NCBI GenBank assembly: GCA_964035575.1
Contig: OZ037845.1
Span: 62,001 to 126,000, forward strand
Direction of reading: 5' to 3'
Length of the DNA stretch: 64,000 nt
DNA from: Rhynchopus sp. YZ270_cl-10
Lineage: Eukaryota; Euglenozoa; Diplonemea; Diplonemida; Diplonemidae
Below, in pieces: positions 63,301 to 64,000 of the stretch. Below the pieces are notes generated by a model that worked only from the letters and a program-made list of their open reading frames with translations, did not search any database and was not told where the DNA came from. The first letter of the stretch is position 1. Each line of letters opens with the position of its first letter. The translations under genes and the position numbers were made by a program.

Positions 63301-64000
63301 TCGGTGTTCGCTTTTCCCTTCTGCCACGCTTCACTTCCTGACTCGAAATCGACACCGACACCGAAGCTTTGCTCGAATGACTTGCCACACTCGAGGTACG
63401 TCGGTGTGCTGTGCGTGGGGTACGTGTGTGCGACTCTTTTGAAGGTGTACGCGGTAACTCTTCACGACCCCTGCTCGTATCTTGACTGGTGGCAGACGCC
63501 GACGCCGAGGCAGATGCTGAGACAGACGCTTTGCTCGAGGAACGCGTCCCCCTGCTGGATTTGTTCCGCTGTCCCTTCTTCGCCCTTGACTCATCGCCAC
63601 TGTTGGGGGTCTGGGTGTGCTCGAGGCTGGACATGGAGGCTTGGCTGGACTCCTTGCTGCTCTTCTCTGGGGGATGCTGCGTAGCGGGGCGGGAGTGCGC
63701 CATCCTCGACTGCGACCTGCGCGAGCCCGACAGCACAGAGGACGGACTTTTGATGGAGAAGCCTTCGCTAGGGAGAAGCGCCTCGTCGCTGCTGCTGGCG
63801 ATGCTGGGGAGCTTAGGAGGGCGTGACGAGGAGCGCTTCGTAGACAGTGCCGTTAGCTCGGTACGTTCGTCCTCGCGGATCTCCTCCCAACGCCGCTGTC
63901 GCTCTTCTCCATCCCGCGTCGCACGGTCCTTAGCAGACGTGTTCCTCCTGCGAGCACGCTCCCTCTCCCGCTCTGTCTCCTTCTCCTCTCGTTGCCTGTT
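57398..64000 (-). CDS. Large Ser/Arg-rich protein with PH-like and RanBP2-type zinc-finger domains (5' end outside window)
   Basis: The frame ends at 57398 and is open to the window edge: bases 64000-63737 read in frame as charged REEKETERERERARRR and SSSRPPKLPSIASSSD, so no start lies in the window (at least 2,200 codons). The N-terminal half is low-complexity Ser/Arg/Glu with about seven repeats of KRTPVRELQGRTASRESRSH (62640-63330). At about 59220-59390 there is a double CxxC zinc ribbon (CPDC, CPYC, CKFC). A PH-like domain follows at about 58040-58400 (LRWVILSEDMTELKWYTK ... FTLLRTEKNIDFTAADRSAW). A RanBP2-type finger W-T-C-x2-C...C-x2-C lies at about 57590-57680, and a Gly/Arg/Pro tail ends the protein. 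This suggests an intracellular scaffold binding phosphoinositides or proteins, perhaps ubiquitin. The function is unknown. Confidence 0.85.
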   Translation of the reverse strand, partial: NRQREEKETERERERARRRNTSAKDRATRDGEERQRRWEEIREDERTELTALSTKRSSSRPPKLPSIASSSDEALLPSEGFSIKSPSSVLSGSRRSQSRMAHSRPATQHPPEKSSKESSQASMSSLEHTQTPNSGDESRAKKGQRNKSSRGTRSSSKASVSASASASASATSQDTSRGREELPRTPSKESHTRTPRTAHRRTSSVASHSSKASVSVSISSQEVKRGRREKRTPIREQQGKSATPTRRSRKASISASTSSQEAPQDLKHPREKRTPVRELQGRTASREHRSHSSKATTSSQELSKDTPERKQGMPGRTASHESRSHVSISASTSSQEVTQEQKPREKRTPVRELQGRTSSRESRSHTSISASTSTQEITQEQKRPREKRTPVRELQGRTASRESRSHSSKATTSSQEVTTDTPERKQPREKRTPIRELQGRTSSRESRSHSSIKQSSSEDVPSNRERRTASKEKRKSVRRSRSGKASNALDTDISSPALSSADLVPKDRVLTSTLSSVEGQQRTKSPCFRRSRNTSMPWPGKSERRHSDESVDKANRTPRHTPVRTGNSPPKRDRSPLPCSEEKKRMLQDFAKNREGRGALFNYAELELYYDEVKAKSALTASELAHLKHLEELEKEMLTRQTEQGAQTSEDSTDDTHRPRVFRPNSPLRVPSNEYDSEDAFMYLSKELPPSHSAPNFSPTRSTAYTPHLLETHGSNLSHVHAEAQRRGVVLNLNFTPGGVNMATGDPHDTWNNTPQERSGMATPQVHTRHRSTSPLTLPEVNNTPASTHTRDFLGEVQDTIAERSVPTGRERRGQTSTKGVQTSDKLLDGVREEARSQTPPRKRNHTPQSERKHEKKGREVRKAVDSDTSSEWRTKHTSKRRIRSLSPSSTSHSSYRREGRYGREEKNNVLSGLSSLSSSSVPIGSASKHDTYKDTSSTGSSLPPPPRPTRQGTKGQKREEREWDGSLDERTDERAPSPAEVPKAFQRKTEHATETRVRRGTSHDRREARLSEHNLSSLEGHEHRREESVRRGTIHPSTPNAHNRSRTADPSSRTRHRTGFEEADGHPTTVRRNKGHGHVHRPEVRRELMSDSDGRTHTEQTGLSSSESTATPLNAERRRSAGQSSYSSQYTSADRVVTKRNIQSEIAAIKSETQADLSTSSRADHSFDPLTPLSTAQPSTPLSTARRHKTQPSSLIEAPGRSYSESPPRRRSPSAGIEDFSLPSVGGRVSPTPTKAHGDWRTPDRSTVPEYWDSKDSPPMRAAPHVPSPTPKEKIHQSRNVNANVRMREDIQHIQGGKYAKGKEVHSDHEDERRESPSRIRVRQEMDAQRHKRESPRRTIQARTRVKQARQDAHNDSFGSAFTDEHGNSYVVAVDPESLNELSRSADASFADTSTEGFDAMFDVVVPAFHKNMHGDEPGKDVRTNEQRELGWKGGVAVLPSKFLDKKPAESDDSGLDTEKEFLHQAMQGKVSAPYSGFPRPKVVSEDVVTPVKRATQEGEEQPDAEGTPAAVEPPLRGEHPSGSLRSLYEQHLSIRGSLLTCPDCERDPTQHGFCTATGVPHLAHIQCPYCKKPTQSCKFCPVAGASHEEIANGVKYSHAGSIERMRDTTAAAGFLVPELELPEFDRTNKSSNDGQRTEPAMQQPDISDLSPPTTPSLPGTAADAALEPSVEDLAEPDTLAVSQESQASHVSQASEPQPVITVTVDVPTPIVYADPFDGAEIKFVASSSGAGKTMCYMLDGEARPDFKQMRYQGEKRLFFPDTNRIADLPTTDKLGTLRKICQMAEWAGVEHDVPDVTLQPSPSAHNLNLHRDGSMLYSERTHATSSSSATGEEEGSTASDASGELYSESPRVDSEAMSDLLLQSLKNAHSGVWAKRHSTTEGAVSHLRWVILSEDMTELKWYTKPENADPRQSVSLASTQAVQYQHGSVNGWYQDAEAATKKDPQILPFCRYKFTLLRTEKNIDFTAADRSAWLALRLGIETAIAVRKGHGAPKSAGKALWELACYTYLAFKYNAEGKLNQKYIEYMMKESKEIKFPRRAATKSPPTPQTQLSLDASHLQSEDSVAAARLASSFGTSSVPQATPTAPPAPPAASAAPAAPVPVGEASTGWTCSACTFKNHDFATRCDICATTRPTVRAQEMPLSVNSKTRAPSPGGRGRGAPLARSALLAGTPKGQGGTSPPRGRSRGRALPAALRPA

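Overview
The window is nuclear DNA of a unicellular or otherwise intron-poor eukaryote whose lineage I cannot fix. The evidence is Helitrons, poly(A)-tailed non-LTR retrotransposons, C2H2 zinc fingers, two very short introns of GTATGT/GTATAA type (49 bp and probably 63 bp), and intron-free genes for very large secreted and PH/RanBP2-type proteins. No prokaryotic signal organisation was seen. The left 13.4 kb is AT-rich; the right part is GC-rich with strongly G/C-ending codons.

Region by region. (1) 1-13.5 kb is a Helitron and zinc-finger neighbourhood: the 3' exons of a C2H2 protein; an internally deleted Helitron next to a long Helitron ORF with an OTU protease tail and no helicase P-loop; a pair of 200-bp repeats with perfect hairpins; a 349-bp tandem duplication; a C2H2 gene fused out of frame to a Helitron OTU tail; and a small two-exon coiled-coil/zinc-finger gene. 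Two arrays of the 8-mer GCGGGTTT lie here. (2) 14.9-27.2 kb is copy A of a long R2-like non-LTR element (family 1), 5' truncated and with two deletions. A 6,179-bp DNA transposon (20425-26603; 26-bp perfect terminal inverted repeats, TA target duplication) splits its 3' untranslated region. (3) 27.2-35.3 kb is copy B of family 1, essentially complete, joined head-to-tail to the poly(A) of copy A. Its first 173 bases fit the fold of an HDV-like self-cleaving ribozyme. (4) 35.3-46.8 kb holds two minus-strand elements of a related family 2: a 5'-truncated copy C with a 16-bp target duplication, and a nearly full-length copy D with two frameshifts in its RT. (5) 46.8-64 kb contains a 13-bp minisatellite, a relic of the neighbouring gene's 5' end, a 2,620-residue secreted cysteine-rich protein gene, and an incomplete gene of at least 2,200 codons with PH-like and RanBP2-type zinc-finger domains.

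The most notable system is the two related non-LTR retrotransposon families. Each encodes an N-terminal OTU-like domain, a C2H2/CxxC region, reverse transcriptase, an R2-like zinc knuckle and restriction-like endonuclease, a second OTU-like domain and a treble-clef-like zinc finger. Both families end in the same ~25-base sequence before poly(A). Their 5' coding modules are far more alike than their RT modules, which points to module exchange. Family 1 splits its endonuclease across two overlapping frames. An OTU domain also occurs on the Helitrons, so two unrelated transposon classes here carry this protease fold.
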